Positions 36,000-48,201 of a stretch of 64,000 bases of DNA are shown one piece after another. Positions within the stretch are counted from its first letter, which is position 1. Every line of letters begins with the position of its first letter. A program made the position numbers and the translations under genes. The notes under the pieces are model-generated. The model was given only the letters and a program-made list of their open reading frames with translations, had not been told where the DNA came from and made no database searches. The DNA is from Pisolithus tinctorius (Eukaryota; Basidiomycota; Agaricomycetes; Boletales; Pisolithaceae): assembly GCA_024663395.1 (NCBI GenBank), contig JANFAH010000006.1, forward strand, positions 558,001 through 622,000. The letters run 5' to 3'.

Positions 36000-37640
36000 C
36001 CCATTCATCTGATCCAGTGGCTGTCACGAGTTATAAGAAAATCTCGGCAGTACAACAAGAAATCTCCTGGAGGAAATATAACAACAGGACAGGTTAGGGT
36101 ATACTAATTCAATAGCTTAGTAGCTGGTGATTATCTCCCCAGGCGAAGAAAGAACAACCGTCTTCCTTCGATGCACAGGTTTGCTTAGGGGTAAAATAAC
36201 TGCCTGTGTCTCAGCACCAAACGAGAGCACGACACAGAAGGCGGTTTACCTGTAACATCTGATCCATGCTTTAACTTGGAATCACTTCTTCAAACTATTG
36301 GATTCTCCGAGGGTGAAGCTACAGTGGGATTATGGATTGGTCGCAAAGCCTTAGAGCAAGAGATGGGCACCCACGTGTACAAAAACAGGAACTCAAAACG
36401 ATGGGATTAGAATGCGACCTGCGCTTTCCGACTGGTGCAAAGCCGACGCCAGTGAAGCAGAGAAAGGATCGCAAAAATAATGTCGTGCATAGACCTCTCC
36501 TTGTTCGGTCAGTTAGGTGTTGGGGGATCACGAAAGATCACTGCTCCCATCTTATACGACGGACCACAGAGAGGCGATGACGCCTCTGGCGCTCATATCT
36601 GACTCTCCTACATCACACCGCAAGGATGAAGACCGGGAAATGTCTGTCCGCGTAGTGCATCGGTTAGTTGTCCGAAGCATAGCCAGTACAGTGATGACGC
36701 ACCGATGATGATCATGTCATAGACGCACATCTCGAATAGTAGCATGTGGGGACACTGAGGTCGACGTCAAGGTTTGTTCACCGTGCAACACTTGAGTTTT
36801 GATCGAGAGGAGGTCGTACAACGGTCGTAGTGCAAATCCCAACTCTCGAATACTGTGATTATCAGCGGAGATGCCCACTTCGGGGGCCGAAAAAACAAGG
36901 TCGGGGAGATAGCGCAACCGTTCATGCTGTGGTAGATGTGATGTCAGAGTATAGATTTGCTTTTGGCACCATTTGTCTTCCTTACGCAGCGTTGAGAGAT
37001 CAAACGTATAGAGAGTTGACAAAGCCATCCCAAGTTACACTTCCCGGCAACCATGCAAGAAGGCATCTATGAAAACCGAGGTCCGGGCAGCTGCCTCGCT
37101 GGAGTCGGTGGTGGGCTTGGCGAGAACTTACGAGCCAGCGTGGGAAATGAACTTACGCAAGACTGAGCCTCTCGAATGTGGCTCCTAGCTCGCACCCTGC
37201 AGTGCCGACACAAATGAACCAGTTGTGCCAAAACCTCTGTTGTGGAGTGACGAGTCATTGAGTGTGGCAACATGGTGCGCCGGTGGAACAGATGCTAAAC
37301 ACGCAGTGCGTAAGCATTGGATGAACGGGCGGTGCACGTCTGATCACAGAGATCCTTGATCCGCCATTTCAGATGGGCCTTCAGTACCTTCACGGCAGAG
37401 CGATTGAAGCCAACTTGGAGGTTCTCGTTCCTACGGATGTAATTCGCAGCAGTAAACTTTTTCAATGCTGGAATCTAATAAGCTATGTTTCACGAAAACA
37501 CCACCCACAAACAAGAAGCGTAAACACAAAAAAAAACATCTTCCCCGAAGTTGAAACAGTGACGACAGTCGAAAACAAGAGTGTCGTAAAAAAAAAAAAG
37601 AAGTCCCCCTTATTCGCCTTCAACAGCCACCACACCAGCA
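36000..37640. other. Intergenic, no gene supported
   Basis: CpG returns to normal here. The best open frame is 103 codons on the minus strand (36717-37028), lacking motifs and conserved context; I do not call it. The region separates the duplicated block from the decarboxylase gene. Confidence 0.45.
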
Positions 37641-37647
37641 ATCGAGT

Positions 37648-38968
37648 TTACTCCACAGTATCTGGCATCTTCCCCAGCGAGTACCCAACCCTGACGAGAG
37701 TTTCGATGCTTCCTTGTCCGTTGGCAGCTACACTCTTTCCAGTCGAGTTAAGGACGAGGTCTTCATCAAATTCAATGAGCCCCGGTGGGAAGACGGCAAT
37801 TACAGTGCTGCCACCGTACGCAAAATAGCCAACCTCATCACCACGTTTTATCTCATTCTGAAACCCTGAGTTAAATAATCGCCACATATCACTGTTCCAT
37901 GATTTAAATACCGGTGCTTACACTATAAGTCCAAACAATGCTGCCAACCAGGAGTGCGCCGACGGCGACAATTGCAATCGGCTTCTTTGAGACCTCGTGT
38001 TCGAGAAGTAAGACAGAGCGCTTGTTTCGGGTGAACACGTCAAGGTTAGGTTCATTGACAGCCTGGGGATTCACTACGGCGAATTTATAGGTGGTTTCTC
38101 AGGGTAAGAAGGCGGCGAACTCACCGGTATAATATTCACCAGAGATATCCCGATGTTCAGTCAGAACTCTTCCATCAACCGGTGAGTGGAAGCGGTGATA
38201 ATCTGCAGGTGCGAGGCGGAAAATGGCGAGGGAACCACCGCTCAACGCTTCGCAGATAGGATCGGTGGGATTGAGACCCAGGAGTGATGGTATAGAGAAT
38301 TCGTCTCCCTTAATCCAAAACTTCTCTGCGAGACTAATGGTCTGGTATACCACCAGGCGGCAGTCAGCAGCACTGCAGAATCCCCTCGGTTTATCTACGT
38401 TCTCGACTGGACGCGCGCCTGGCTTGAGCTTGCGAGAGAAGAATTCGTTGAAAGTGTGATATTTGTGGATATCCGGTTCCAGCAGTTCATCCAGCTGGAT
38501 GTTGTACATCTTGATAAAGGATGGTATATTCTTAGCGGATTCTGGTGAATCGTAGATTTTCCCTTGATGAATGCTCTGCTCGCGGAGGGTATCTTCAACG
38601 AGTTTGTTTCCTTCCAGCAACTTTACCTGTTCCTTCCCATAAAACAGCAGGTGCATGCCCAAGCGTGCGTAGATTGGCATGCTCTCGAAAAACCGTTGGT
38701 TCGTGCCTCTGATGGCGACGAAATTGCCGATATGGTACTTCTCGGCCAGGGTCTCGAGCTCTGGGACGACCTTGTGCAGCCACTCAACCCGAGAGTGGGC
38801 AGAAGCATGGACGGTGGTCGTGACGTCACCGTTCCCCTTGGAGGGATGGGAGTGCTCTACGAGTTGTCGGAATGCATGAATGACGACCTCCTTGTGTACT
38901 CGTTGGAGGTTGTCCGGGTGGATGTTCTCGATAGGCTTGACGATCTCGACTTCTTCAAGAGACGACAT
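37648..38968 (-). CDS. Phosphatidylserine decarboxylase, proenzyme
   Basis: Pyruvoyl enzyme converting phosphatidylserine to phosphatidylethanolamine. Exon 1 runs from ATG 38968 (MSSLEEVEIVKPIEN) to a donor near 38120. It contains FNEFFSRKLKPGARP and the conserved APADYHRFHSPVDG. After a short intron comes VNPQAVNEPN through IAIVAVGALLVGSI. The last exon holds KRGDEVGYFAYGGSTVIAVF; GGST is the self-cleavage site whose Ser becomes the pyruvoyl group. TAA at 37648-37650 ends it. At about 390 residues without a C2 domain it is shorter than yeast Psd2. It differs from the PsiD-like group, whose N-terminal domain I do not see. Confidence 0.88.
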
Positions 38969-39099
38969 ATTGGAGATAACTGCAACTTCGGGGTCATCAG
39001 TACCGCGGACATGACCGATTTGAGGACTGGCATGTACCGTGCGGTTAATCGCAAGTTGTTGGGAAGGAGAATTTCTAACGTCTTCCCGTCAGCACTGTA

Positions 39100-39590
39100 A
39101 GATCAGTTGAAGGCAGCAGTTCAGTGTTTCATGAGCGATGACAGGGCAGAGGCCCCTGGTTCAGGTCCTCAGATGATGAAGCCCCAGGAACGCGCATGTG
39201 GATTAGCAGTTACTATATCGGTCAATCTACGGTGCTGAACTTGTCAAGGTACTATTGTTAGAACTAGTCTAGTGTATTTTCGTGTCGGGCACAGTTGCCA
39301 GTCGGTTGCGCCGCAACAAATCGTTGCACAGAGAGACCAGCAGGCTTTAGGAACAGATCACCTCCGAGCACCGAAACTTCCTGTGGCGACAAGCTCTCTG
39401 AGCTTAAGCCCCTTGCGGAGGATGACTGAAATTTAAAGATTTCGAGAAAGCAACTTCCTCTTCTGTCATGCTAAACCGTTATGGCTGTGTCAGGCTTCAG
39501 AACAGTAACGATAGCACCACTAAGCAGGGAAGGAAGAAAGTCGAGATACAATCCGTCCATAGTTTGCGAAATTGAGAAGCGAACGCGCTA
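39100..39590. other. Intergenic, no gene seen
   Basis: Upstream of the decarboxylase and downstream of the coiled-coil gene. No open frame with support and no RNA gene recognised. Confidence 0.45.
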
Positions 39591-39595
39591 TCATG

Positions 39596-41158
39596 TCATG
39601 ATTCCTCATCAGATGAAGCAACAATGGGTATGAACCGTTTCGTCTGAGCACGCCCAAGCTTAAGATCGCGAATCGATAGAGCGTCAATTGTTGTAAGCAT
39701 GCAATCATAAGATACGCACCAGTGTCATTTGGGTACGACGGTCACGCAAACTCATAGATTTCGGTGGCGACCGCGTCGATGAAACCACATGCTGGCCAGA
39801 TGGTGGTGGAAGTGTCGAATCTAAGGGATGATTGGGTGGCCTGACAGAATTGTGAGAGGGGATGACTCTTGGAAGAATCCGGAAATCCTGTCGTGCTTGG
39901 GGCTCGGTGCTATTGATTGCCGGGGATGATCCTGCACCGACGGTAGCTGAGGGACAGGGTGGCATAGGAGCCGCGGCGTCAGAAAGAGGTGATGAGGATA
40001 TGGAAATCACGCTCGGAAATGTTTTTGACGCGTTTCTTTCCAGAACAGTGCTGCGCTCTGACTCTGCCTTCTCATTATCTGGTTTGGACACAAGCAATTT
40101 GGGCGTCGAATTCCTGGACCGCATACGAGAAGTATCCTCAGAACTAATACTTGTGAAATGACGGGGCGCGAGCGATAAATTCCCGTTGGAGGTTGTAGCA
40201 GGCAAGCGAGGTGCGGGAAAGGAACGTTCCGGAACTGAGCTGAGACGTGTCCTCTTTGGAGAGTGAGTAGAACAGATGGCGTTTCCGGTGGCTTTAGAAC
40301 GCCCTTCCATTTCGTGAAATGTGTTAGTACGTTTCCGTGGCGTACTGTTAAGTTGCTTGGATGTTAGTTCAGGACCCACCGGAGGCTTTGGTTGCGCATG
40401 ATCCAACGTAAGACGCGGAATGGCGTTTTTAATGGTACCAATGCTCTTCCCAAGATTAGCCTCAGCACTCGATACCGCGTCTGTCAGAGAGGATTTCAAT
40501 TGGTCGAATTGCGAAGGCAAATTTTGCAGCAGCTGTAAGAGGGGCAGCACAGCGTCCAACAAAGTGCTTTGATGTGCTTGAATCGCGTTTTGTTGGTCCT
40601 GAATCGATGCGAATGCACTTGTATGCGACTGAACTAGCTGCTGGGATGAACTAGAGTCGCAGGTGCTATAACCGATGTCGAGTCGAACTGACCGTTTGCA
40701 GTGCGTCTATGCGTTTTTCCAGTGCCCGAATGCTGTTTTCCGTAGACACTTGTGACGCGTGCGTAAGCTCCAACGCATGAGCTTGCGCAGGGGTTCCCAT
40801 ATGTGACTTGAGTTCGTCCTGGGATCGGCAGGCTTTTGGGGAGAGATGGTAAGCGCGAGGACTCGTGCCACTGCAATATCGTACAGATGTCAACCATCTC
40901 CGTGACTACCTTGTCGCGCTCATGATCAAGTAACTTGTTGGCGTTGATGACTTGGCTCCTGCAGTCGTCCACCCTTGTCATAAGTGTATCGAGTCTCCCA
41001 GAGAATTTCTCCAGTGTAGATTGAGTATCGTATATGAGCATGCGCATAGACGTCCCAGTCGCGTCTTTCGGTGCCAAGGGTGGGATTATCGGTGGCGTCG
41101 AGTCTTGAATGATGGCATCTTTCTGGAGGATGTGGGCCCACAGCGCATTCGCCGCCAT
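39596..41158 (-). CDS. Uncharacterised coiled-coil protein
   Basis: I do not recognise the family. The start ATG at 41158 (MAANALWAHILQKDA) is preferred to the longer open frame that reaches 41296, because that extension runs through a tRNA gene. The N-terminal half is helical, with DTQSTLEKFSGRLDTLM and later heptad-rich segments such as NSIRALEKRIDALQT. The C-terminal half is Ser/Pro-rich and basic (PRKRTNTFHEMEG), suggesting a nuclear protein. A short last exon after a donor near 39716 is inferred to give LGRAQTKRFIPIVASSDEES and a TGA at 39596-39598. Exon borders near 40640-40890 are uncertain. Confidence 0.62.
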
Positions 41159-41231
41159 GTCTGGTGAAAGAGCAAGGCACAGGGGTGAACGCCTACATAA
41201 CAAATGGCAATAATAAATGACAAAAAATTCT

Positions 41232-41302
41232 AGCAACAACTCGTTTCGATCGAGTGACCTCGGGGTTATGAGCCCCGCGCGCTTCCTCTGCGCCATGTTG
41301 CT
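41232..41302 (-). tRNA. Initiator tRNA-Met (CAT)
   Basis: The minus strand folds as a 71-nt cloverleaf. The acceptor stem is AGCAACA/TGTTGCT (A1:U72, typical of eukaryotic initiators), the D-stem GCGC/GCGC, the anticodon arm CGGGG-CTCATAA-CCCCG, and the T-arm ACTCG-ATCGAAA-CGAGT. The T-loop begins with A and reads ATCGAAA instead of TTC, an initiator hallmark. No intron. A TTTTTT run follows the 3' end (plus-strand AAAAAA at 41222-41227), fitting a Pol III terminator. Confidence 0.95.
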
Positions 41303-41394
41303 GTGATATCTCCGTGTACCGAGATGATGATAAGCAACTCCTTGCCCGCCAGTTGCTGGGAATACAATATAGAGATAAAATCCGTACTATACCA

Positions 41395-42170
41395 CTAGGG
41401 AGGTCGATTAGTCGCTAAGTTCTCCGCCACCTGCAGAGTCCATAACCCTATCTCATCGTGGGGAATCTTATTCCATCTGGAGTAAACCTGAAAGACGGCT
41501 CAGCACGAAGTACATGCATGACAAGATCAAAGTACCTCGTCCGCGTGCTTCAATAGTTCTTGTATTCGTTCCTTAGCTTCGCGATCGCTCTGTGCATTCT
41601 TCATAGTCTCCTCATATAGGGCAATGTTCTCTTCCTCGAGCTGCCACTTAACGTCAGACAGAAGAGAAGCGGGACATAGCCTTGATGCTTGCCTTGAGCA
41701 AAGTCTCCTTCAGTCTTTCTCTTTCTGCCTGCAATACCGGGACCGTGCGGGCACGTACTGCAGCCCGAGGATCCAAATCTTCTTTCCATAAATCCTTCCT
41801 GTCGACTTCTCCACGTTGTTTTCTGGCTCGTGCCTCTGTGACTACTGCGTGTAACATGTTGATGTTCTCTCTGACGTTGTGATCCTTGAACAACTGTTCA
41901 CAGCTTGCCTGGAGCACAATTTAAGTCTCTCGAAATAGAAATACTCGACGTACTGACATGCACTTGGTCTTCCATGTGCCGTGATATGGTGTTAAATATT
42001 CCCTCCGCCCCATGTGGCTCTTCTTTGCACCACAGCGCGAAACATTCCTGAAAATCCTCGTATCTTCCCGCGGTCAGACAGACAGACAGAGTAGATAGAT
42101 CATAACTTACGTCCACTTGTGCGCCGCTCTGTTTATCGCCAGCTGCAACGCGGAATGAAAATGTGTCCAT
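41395..42170 (-). CDS. Nnf1-like kinetochore (MIND complex) subunit
   Basis: Likely Nnf1/PMF1, a subunit of the Mis12/MIND complex linking centromeric chromatin to the outer kinetochore. It starts at ATG 42170 (MDTFSFRVAAG). After a short intron the Nnf1-type region reads ECFALWCKEEPHGAE, then FNTISRHMEDQ and, in the next exon, FKDHNVRENINMLHAVVTEA. A helical stretch with ARTVPVLQAERERLKETL follows, then LEEENIALYEETMKNAQ and a last exon SRWNKIPHDEIGLWTLQVAEN. TAG at 41395-41397 ends it. Size (about 200 residues) and helical content match the family; I assign it by pattern, not by alignment. Confidence 0.68.
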
Positions 42171-42319
42171 CTTTTGGTGTCTTGTGTTCCTTTCGCCATG
42201 ATTTGTGGTCGACCTCAACGCGACCGCGTAGATTGCTTTGAAGGGAGGTCACGTGGTGCCGCGGCACACTCACCTGCTCAGCGAGCGACTCAGCGCCGAG
42301 CTTCTATCGCTTTCATGCC

Positions 42320-45234
42320 ATGGACCGTGACGATGAAGCCGAGAATGTGCAGACTGCGATGAGGCCGCAGCTGCAGCAGAGGAGCTCCATTCCATCCTTT
42401 GTTCTTATTATCTTCATGCTTTTCCTGCTCACGAATCACAGCGGAGACGAGTTCCTGGCCCGGAATCATCACTACGATGCGTTACACTCTCTTACTTATC
42501 AACTGTCCAATTTTACGAATTGGATGAACGGATCCGATACCAACTTTTCCATGGTACGTGTGCACCTTAGTCGTCGAGTCAAGGTTAACGTGCAAACCTT
42601 GGCACAATCAGCCCGATCGAAATCCCTCACTTCGGCCTCTCGTCGAGTCACACATGACACTCGGGTCTCGTCTGGACCCATCTAGTGCTTCATACTTTCC
42701 AAATATAACTGGGTTTATCCGCGGGGAAATCGACTTCCACAACATCACGCTTCCGAGCTTGAATGACACCCAGGCTCCTTGGACGTCGCACGCCGAATCG
42801 TACATGGAAAACACGAACATGACGGAGATTTTAAACTACTTAGGCACGCAGGATTGGAAAGCAACACGAAAAATGGCATGGAGTGTCATCGACCGTGCGG
42901 TTGTAGAAGAAGGTGTGTCAGACAAGCTTGCAATGGCTCATGTGCGATAATTCCATCTTGCTATCTCTGGTCCATCTGTCTGAGGATGCCGTGTCTAGGG
43001 AAGAATCGATTTTGTCGATGCGACAAGCGGTAACGAGATGAGGCTTGATTTTGAGGGTGTCCATTTCATCGCCAATGGCTCGGTATACGGCTTTGCTGAA
43101 CCTCCCGGGTAATTAGTCTTTCGTCGTCGTATTGGCACTTCCATTGGCTTATAGGCTTTCAGACGTCATATCGACATCAGGTACCTCCCAGCAATCGTAC
43201 CAGAGGAGTCACAGAATGAAACTACTCGTGTCGTGCGAAATGAACTTCAATCACGGATAGACAAAATCAAGACCATGATAGATAATGGGGTCATTGACCA
43301 AGAGTCTTCGGAAGGTCGGTGTGGAGCATCTTGTCCTTGGACTCCGTTTATGATGTGATAGCCAACAGTGGAGTTCAGAGTGATTGTAGATTCTTAGTAT
43401 ATGCTCAGATTGAACCGTCCCCGATCTCTCAAGAACTTATGATTGACGTTGAAAGCGAGCTACAATCGCCTACTGGAAAATGGACACCAAATGTTTTCCC
43501 CCTCCGCGTCAACGGTGTCTTGCTGAGTAGAGAATGTGGCGTGCTCTATCGGTTCTATCATGCCGAGGGACTAAGGTTAGCAGAGATACTTCTTGTTTGT
43601 TACTCGTTAATCATTCGACCCTCTCATAGAACTCAGTCATTTCTCCGAAGAGTCGTTAACTGTAGGTTGCCTTGTTCCGTACGAGGAGATTCGTTGTAAT
43701 TGGCAATGGTACAGATGGGAGCATTTCAGGAGTCATCTCCCTCATGATGCTCGCTCTATCGTGTCGCCACGTTGACCGTACACATAGTCCTGCTGCTATT
43801 CAACGTCTGTCGATCTGGACTTTCTACACCCAGGCCATCGTTGACGCGGTTTCTCTCGCTGCACACATCACTTTTGCTATCCTGGCTCATGGAAGACCCT
43901 CGCTCGCATTGATTATCCCGGCGTTCGCCTCCTCTATAATTTTTTCCATAGAAGCGGTAGGTCCCTTACGCTGCTTCTGTTGCCGTGTTTGACGGCTCGC
44001 TATAGCACCACGCAACCCTTATCAACCAAGTCCAGGCCCCAGGAGATGCAATCAATACTACTATACCCCCACCGAGACCTCCACAGCAGGCTCCACAGGA
44101 CAACAGACCAGAAGCTGAAACTGCCCAGCCAGCACAACGTCCTCAAACACCCCCTCCGCTCACGGCCCGTTCCTTCCTGAGTGCTTTTGCCCGGAATTTG
44201 TATTCAGACCCACAGGCGCGCATTTGTACGTAGGCTGATTGTTACTTGTTACTCTTTTGGCTGACTGTACTAAGGGATTGGATTACTTATCTGTCTCACA
44301 TTCGTTGTCCGCGCAATCGTGTCGCCTTCGCTGGCTCTTTTTTTCGTCGGATCTATGTATTCGTTATTCTGGCTTCCACAGATCGTTCGCTCCGTCAGAT
44401 GTGGGAGGAGCAGTTCGTTGAGTGCCGAGTACCTCATTGGCATGTCAATATGTAGGCTGTGGTTCCCTTTCTGTGAGTCGGTTTTTTCGTCTGTCCTGCT
44501 GGATCTAACAATGCTATAGATTTTTTGGCAAATTCGACGAATGTATTGGATGTAGAGCCACGACGTGAGTGTTATTCTGAGCGCCGTGTCTCCTCTAACC
44601 GTCACTATAGGATGGGTATACTCCCTCGCTGCGTTCGTTCTGTTCCAAGTTGGTGTGGTTCTCCTACAGAAGTCCCTTGGCCCCGCGTTCTTTTTGCCGA
44701 AACGGGTTTGTGTTCTCATCCCCAAACAGTTCTTTTTCCTCCATAGTTGATGTGACGTCTTTTTATATAGTTCGCCACGGCACAAATATATGACTACCAT
44801 CCGCCAATGCCGTCAAACATGCACGACCCCGAGGCACCGGACCAGCCACTTGGCGACTGCTCCATTTGCATGGAGGTAATCCATTTCAAGGACTCAAAAC
44901 AATTGCAGCAGGTTACTGGCGGGCTGCTGCAAAAGGTAGGCGTCAAGAAGAGTTATAGTGTGGCTCCGTGTCACCATATTTTCGTGAGTTCGATTCCACT
45001 GGTGGTCGCGGTACTTGGTGATCAACACAATCTTACAGCATACGGAATGTCTTGAGAAGGTATGTCATCCGAAGTCCTCCATTTTGTTTTCTAACTTCAC
45101 GATCTTTCCATCGTCCAATACAGTGGCTTGCTCTCAAGGTAGGCATAATCTCGCGTCAGCGCACGTTCAACGGAAACTGAAATACCACCTAGAATATATG
45201 CCCGCAATGTCGCAGGCCGCTACCGCCGTTGTAA
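42320..45234 (+). CDS. DSC E3 ubiquitin ligase subunit Tul1/Dsc1
   Basis: Golgi/endosome membrane RING E3 ligase; in fungi the DSC complex activates SREBP and removes misfolded membrane proteins. The start at 42320 gives a cytosolic stub and the membrane segment SFVLIIFMLFLL. A luminal domain follows with many N-glycosylation sequons (YFPNITGFI, DFHNITLPSL). A multi-pass region is marked by FYTQAIVDAVSLAAHITFAI. The C-terminal RING-H2 spans four exons: GDCSICMEVI, SVAPCHHIF, HTECLEK, WLALK and NICPQCRRPLPPL, with TAA at 45232-45234. I count more than ten exons and no damage. Divergent from Nnf1, with about 150 bp between the starts. Confidence 0.88.
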
Positions 45235-46052
45235 TACCATAATGTCGGCGCGCCTGCGGTGTCCCTCGAGTACCGCCGTCATGGTCCGGCAAGCCTTTAC
45301 CACATAGTTAACTTGTACTGCGCAATGTCACTGTCATAGATTATGTAGAATATACGCCACCAACATCCTGTGTCCTAAATTTTTCGCGAGGTGTTTGCTA
45401 CTAGTCTTGCTGCGAGGCGGCGAATTTGGGGTAGGCCATTGAATGTTCCAGCCAGATAGTGGAAAGTTTGACGAACTTGCACAACCCAAAGGGGCCATGT
45501 TTCGTGAAGCGGGGCGTAGTCAACAAGGTTAATCTGGCGCGAGCCAGAACGGACAGAAAGTAGCCAGTGTCATGGCAAGCATCACTGCGGAAACGACCTT
45601 CTATGCGAGACTAATCGACTGGGTGCGGTCGCCGTTACAAGGTCCTTGGCCGAAGCTTTCAGCCACCTTGATTACAGCTCCGTCCCCTGCGGGCGAAGTT
45701 TCCACCTACAGCCTTGGTGAGATGGCGGTCACAGGGGCCGCCCCTCCTGACCTGTTGCTGTTTCTCATAGTTACCCTTTCCTTCTCCCGACCTGTCTGTC
45801 TCGCCCATCTCGCAACCTTGTGTTTCGTCTTGTTTGCCGTGATTTCCTCTGCACGATAGGTTGTGCGCCGTTTACTCTGTAATTCGTCCCTTCGTCAACC
45901 CTCTAAGGGCCCTGGGTCGATAACATCGGCTGCACTATATATAAATTATATTTATTTTTGAAGTATATATTAGGTAGGGCACTCACTGGGCTATGTCCAC
46001 CCAGTGTCTGTCTTCTGGTTAATCTCCCATGCTTACTTGAGGTCTCTTGCAG

Positions 46053-47593
46053 ACATCCCCGGAGACCGTTCCCCTGCACGACCTTGACGATGATCCATCT
46101 GCCTACTATACACTGCGGACAGGCAGATGCGACACGGTCGAGTTGCGGTCATCCCTGTATCTCGATCTAGCAAGCAGCTCTGCCAGGTCAGTAGCGGCTC
46201 CGCAGACGCAGCGTAGTCGTCAACAGACCTCTCACAAGCGGAAAACTTCCATGGTCCATGTTGTCACGATCGACCAGTTGGACATCCTGTCCCTCAGAAC
46301 TGAACAGCGATTTGTGTGTCTTCTTGATCCATGTTGCATACTCGTGCTGACGTACCTCTACAGCCGACGTGAGAGGCATATCGCATTCACTCCTAAACGT
46401 GTTCCTCCATTCCCTCCTAAGCTTTCTGTGCCGATCGTGTCCCGGCGACCTTCGCGAGAGTCGTTACGAAATATACCTATACCCTCTCCAAAGCCGGTGT
46501 CATTGACGTTGCTGTCCGACCGTCCCGCAGCGTCCTTATCGGCAGGTATGACTTTACTACCCAACAACCCTCCGAGCGCAGAGTCATAGCCGCCTCCCCC
46601 CTTGCCGTTGCAGAAGGGAACGAGGACAGCACCTCTTAGCCCATCACACTCTGGACTGGTGCAACCATCGCGTCCGTATCTTTCGCTTGTACCCTCTACA
46701 TCCTCGTATACGTCATCTCAGAACGTACCCGTCTCATCACCTCATCGGCCCCGATCTTCCCATCGCCGCGCATCTCACTCAGACCCTCTCGTCGAGTATG
46801 ATTCGTCATTGCTCTCACCACCACCTTTCTCTCCTCGTTCGCCGGCGTTCTCAGACGGTGGAGCGGACCCACATAAGCCTCATCACCAGCGTCGCGCGTC
46901 TTCACCTGCGCGCTCAGAAAGTATCATCTCATCAGCAGAATGCGGAGTAGAATGGATGCGTTAGCTTGTCTAGAAGGTAGGGGAAGATTGGGATTGCGGG
47001 GCAGTGGGCGTGGAGATGGACGCAGAAAGAGTAACTTCATGAGTATGAGCGATGGCGAGGACGAAGAGGGCGACAGCGAGGGCAACCGACAGGATATAGC
47101 TGTTACTTGCCCTGGGGGTGAGGAGATGCGGATTGCGCCGACCATTTGTGTTGAAGACGTGGGCTCGATGGGGGACGTCGAGGACGAAGGAGCTGAGGAA
47201 GGGCAGAGCCCTCCCAATTCTTTGTGTCTCTTCGTGAGCAACAAAGTACGGCCTGGAGCAGACGATAATCAGCATATCCGGAAACGATTCTCGCCCTCAC
47301 CTGCACGGTCTGCGCCGCTATTTTTATCCGGGACGACGCTCGTTGTTGAGCCCTCTGCGTCGGCAAGCAGTTCGTCACTTCCCACCATGTCGACCTCGGC
47401 CCCAGCTGCATCCTCCCCTGTAGGCAATGTTGTCAGAGCTTCACCTGCATCCGCCATGTCTCGCGGACGCGAACGAAGGAGTACGCTTGAGTCATGGTTT
47501 CCTCTGCGTGGTTTCATCGATCTGAAGGCCGATTCGGAAGAGCGCGTGTCTTCGTGGAAGTGGAGAAGTTTTATCGAGATCGGCGTTGCCTGA
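46053..47593 (+). pseudogene. S/P-rich protein gene fragment, block copy 2
   Basis: Matches 30032-31566, starting after the same splice acceptor (ttgcag). The first part is open where copy 1 is broken (VHVVTIDQLDILSLRTEQRF). It then meets a TAG near 46587, where copy 1 has CAG, and a one-base deletion near 46932. The last 217 codons are open and end STLESWFPLRGFIDLKADS. Because each copy is broken at different sites, the damage came after duplication. Confidence 0.6.
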
Positions 47594-48201
47594 CTGTAAA
47601 TCCCCCTTCCGACGTGGTATGATCTTTCCCCCTCCGCAATGTTACTTACTGTTCGTATTCTATCTGGCTATCCTATTCACTTTGCTTACACCGGATACGC
47701 GGGATCTATCCAAATTACCCCCCCCATCCATACCGTTGACTTTTGATTTCCTTAGACGCTTCTAATTGTGGTTTCTTACGCATTACTCTGCCGAACATCT
47801 AGTTTCAGGCTCCAAAATCGCATGCTAATTTCTTCCTTTTTCCTTCGTTGTTCACCACTCTTACATATGATCTCTTGCAATCTCTAATATGTCCAGTTCT
47901 ATCTTTCCTTACGATACACTCAATCATGACCACAGACACCCGAGCAGTACAGATCGAAGAATGTAATAGTAGTGTCGACTTGATAACCCATGTTCTGAAT
48001 CAGAACGTATACTCCTTTGTCGGAAAAAGCCACCACCAACAGAACACATTTGTACTTGGTTTTGTACTTGGTTATCGATAGGCGCCTTGACATCGGTCAG
48101 CAAGTCCGCAGCTCCACGCCCTCTCCACTCGTCCATCTTCATTTCGAACCATACGCTTACTGCTCCTGCAACATTCCAAGAACTTCAACGTCTGATTATT
48201 C

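Noticed and set aside
41159..41296. N-terminal extension of the coiled-coil protein
   Set aside because: The open frame runs through the initiator tRNA gene; the ATG at 41158 is the better start.
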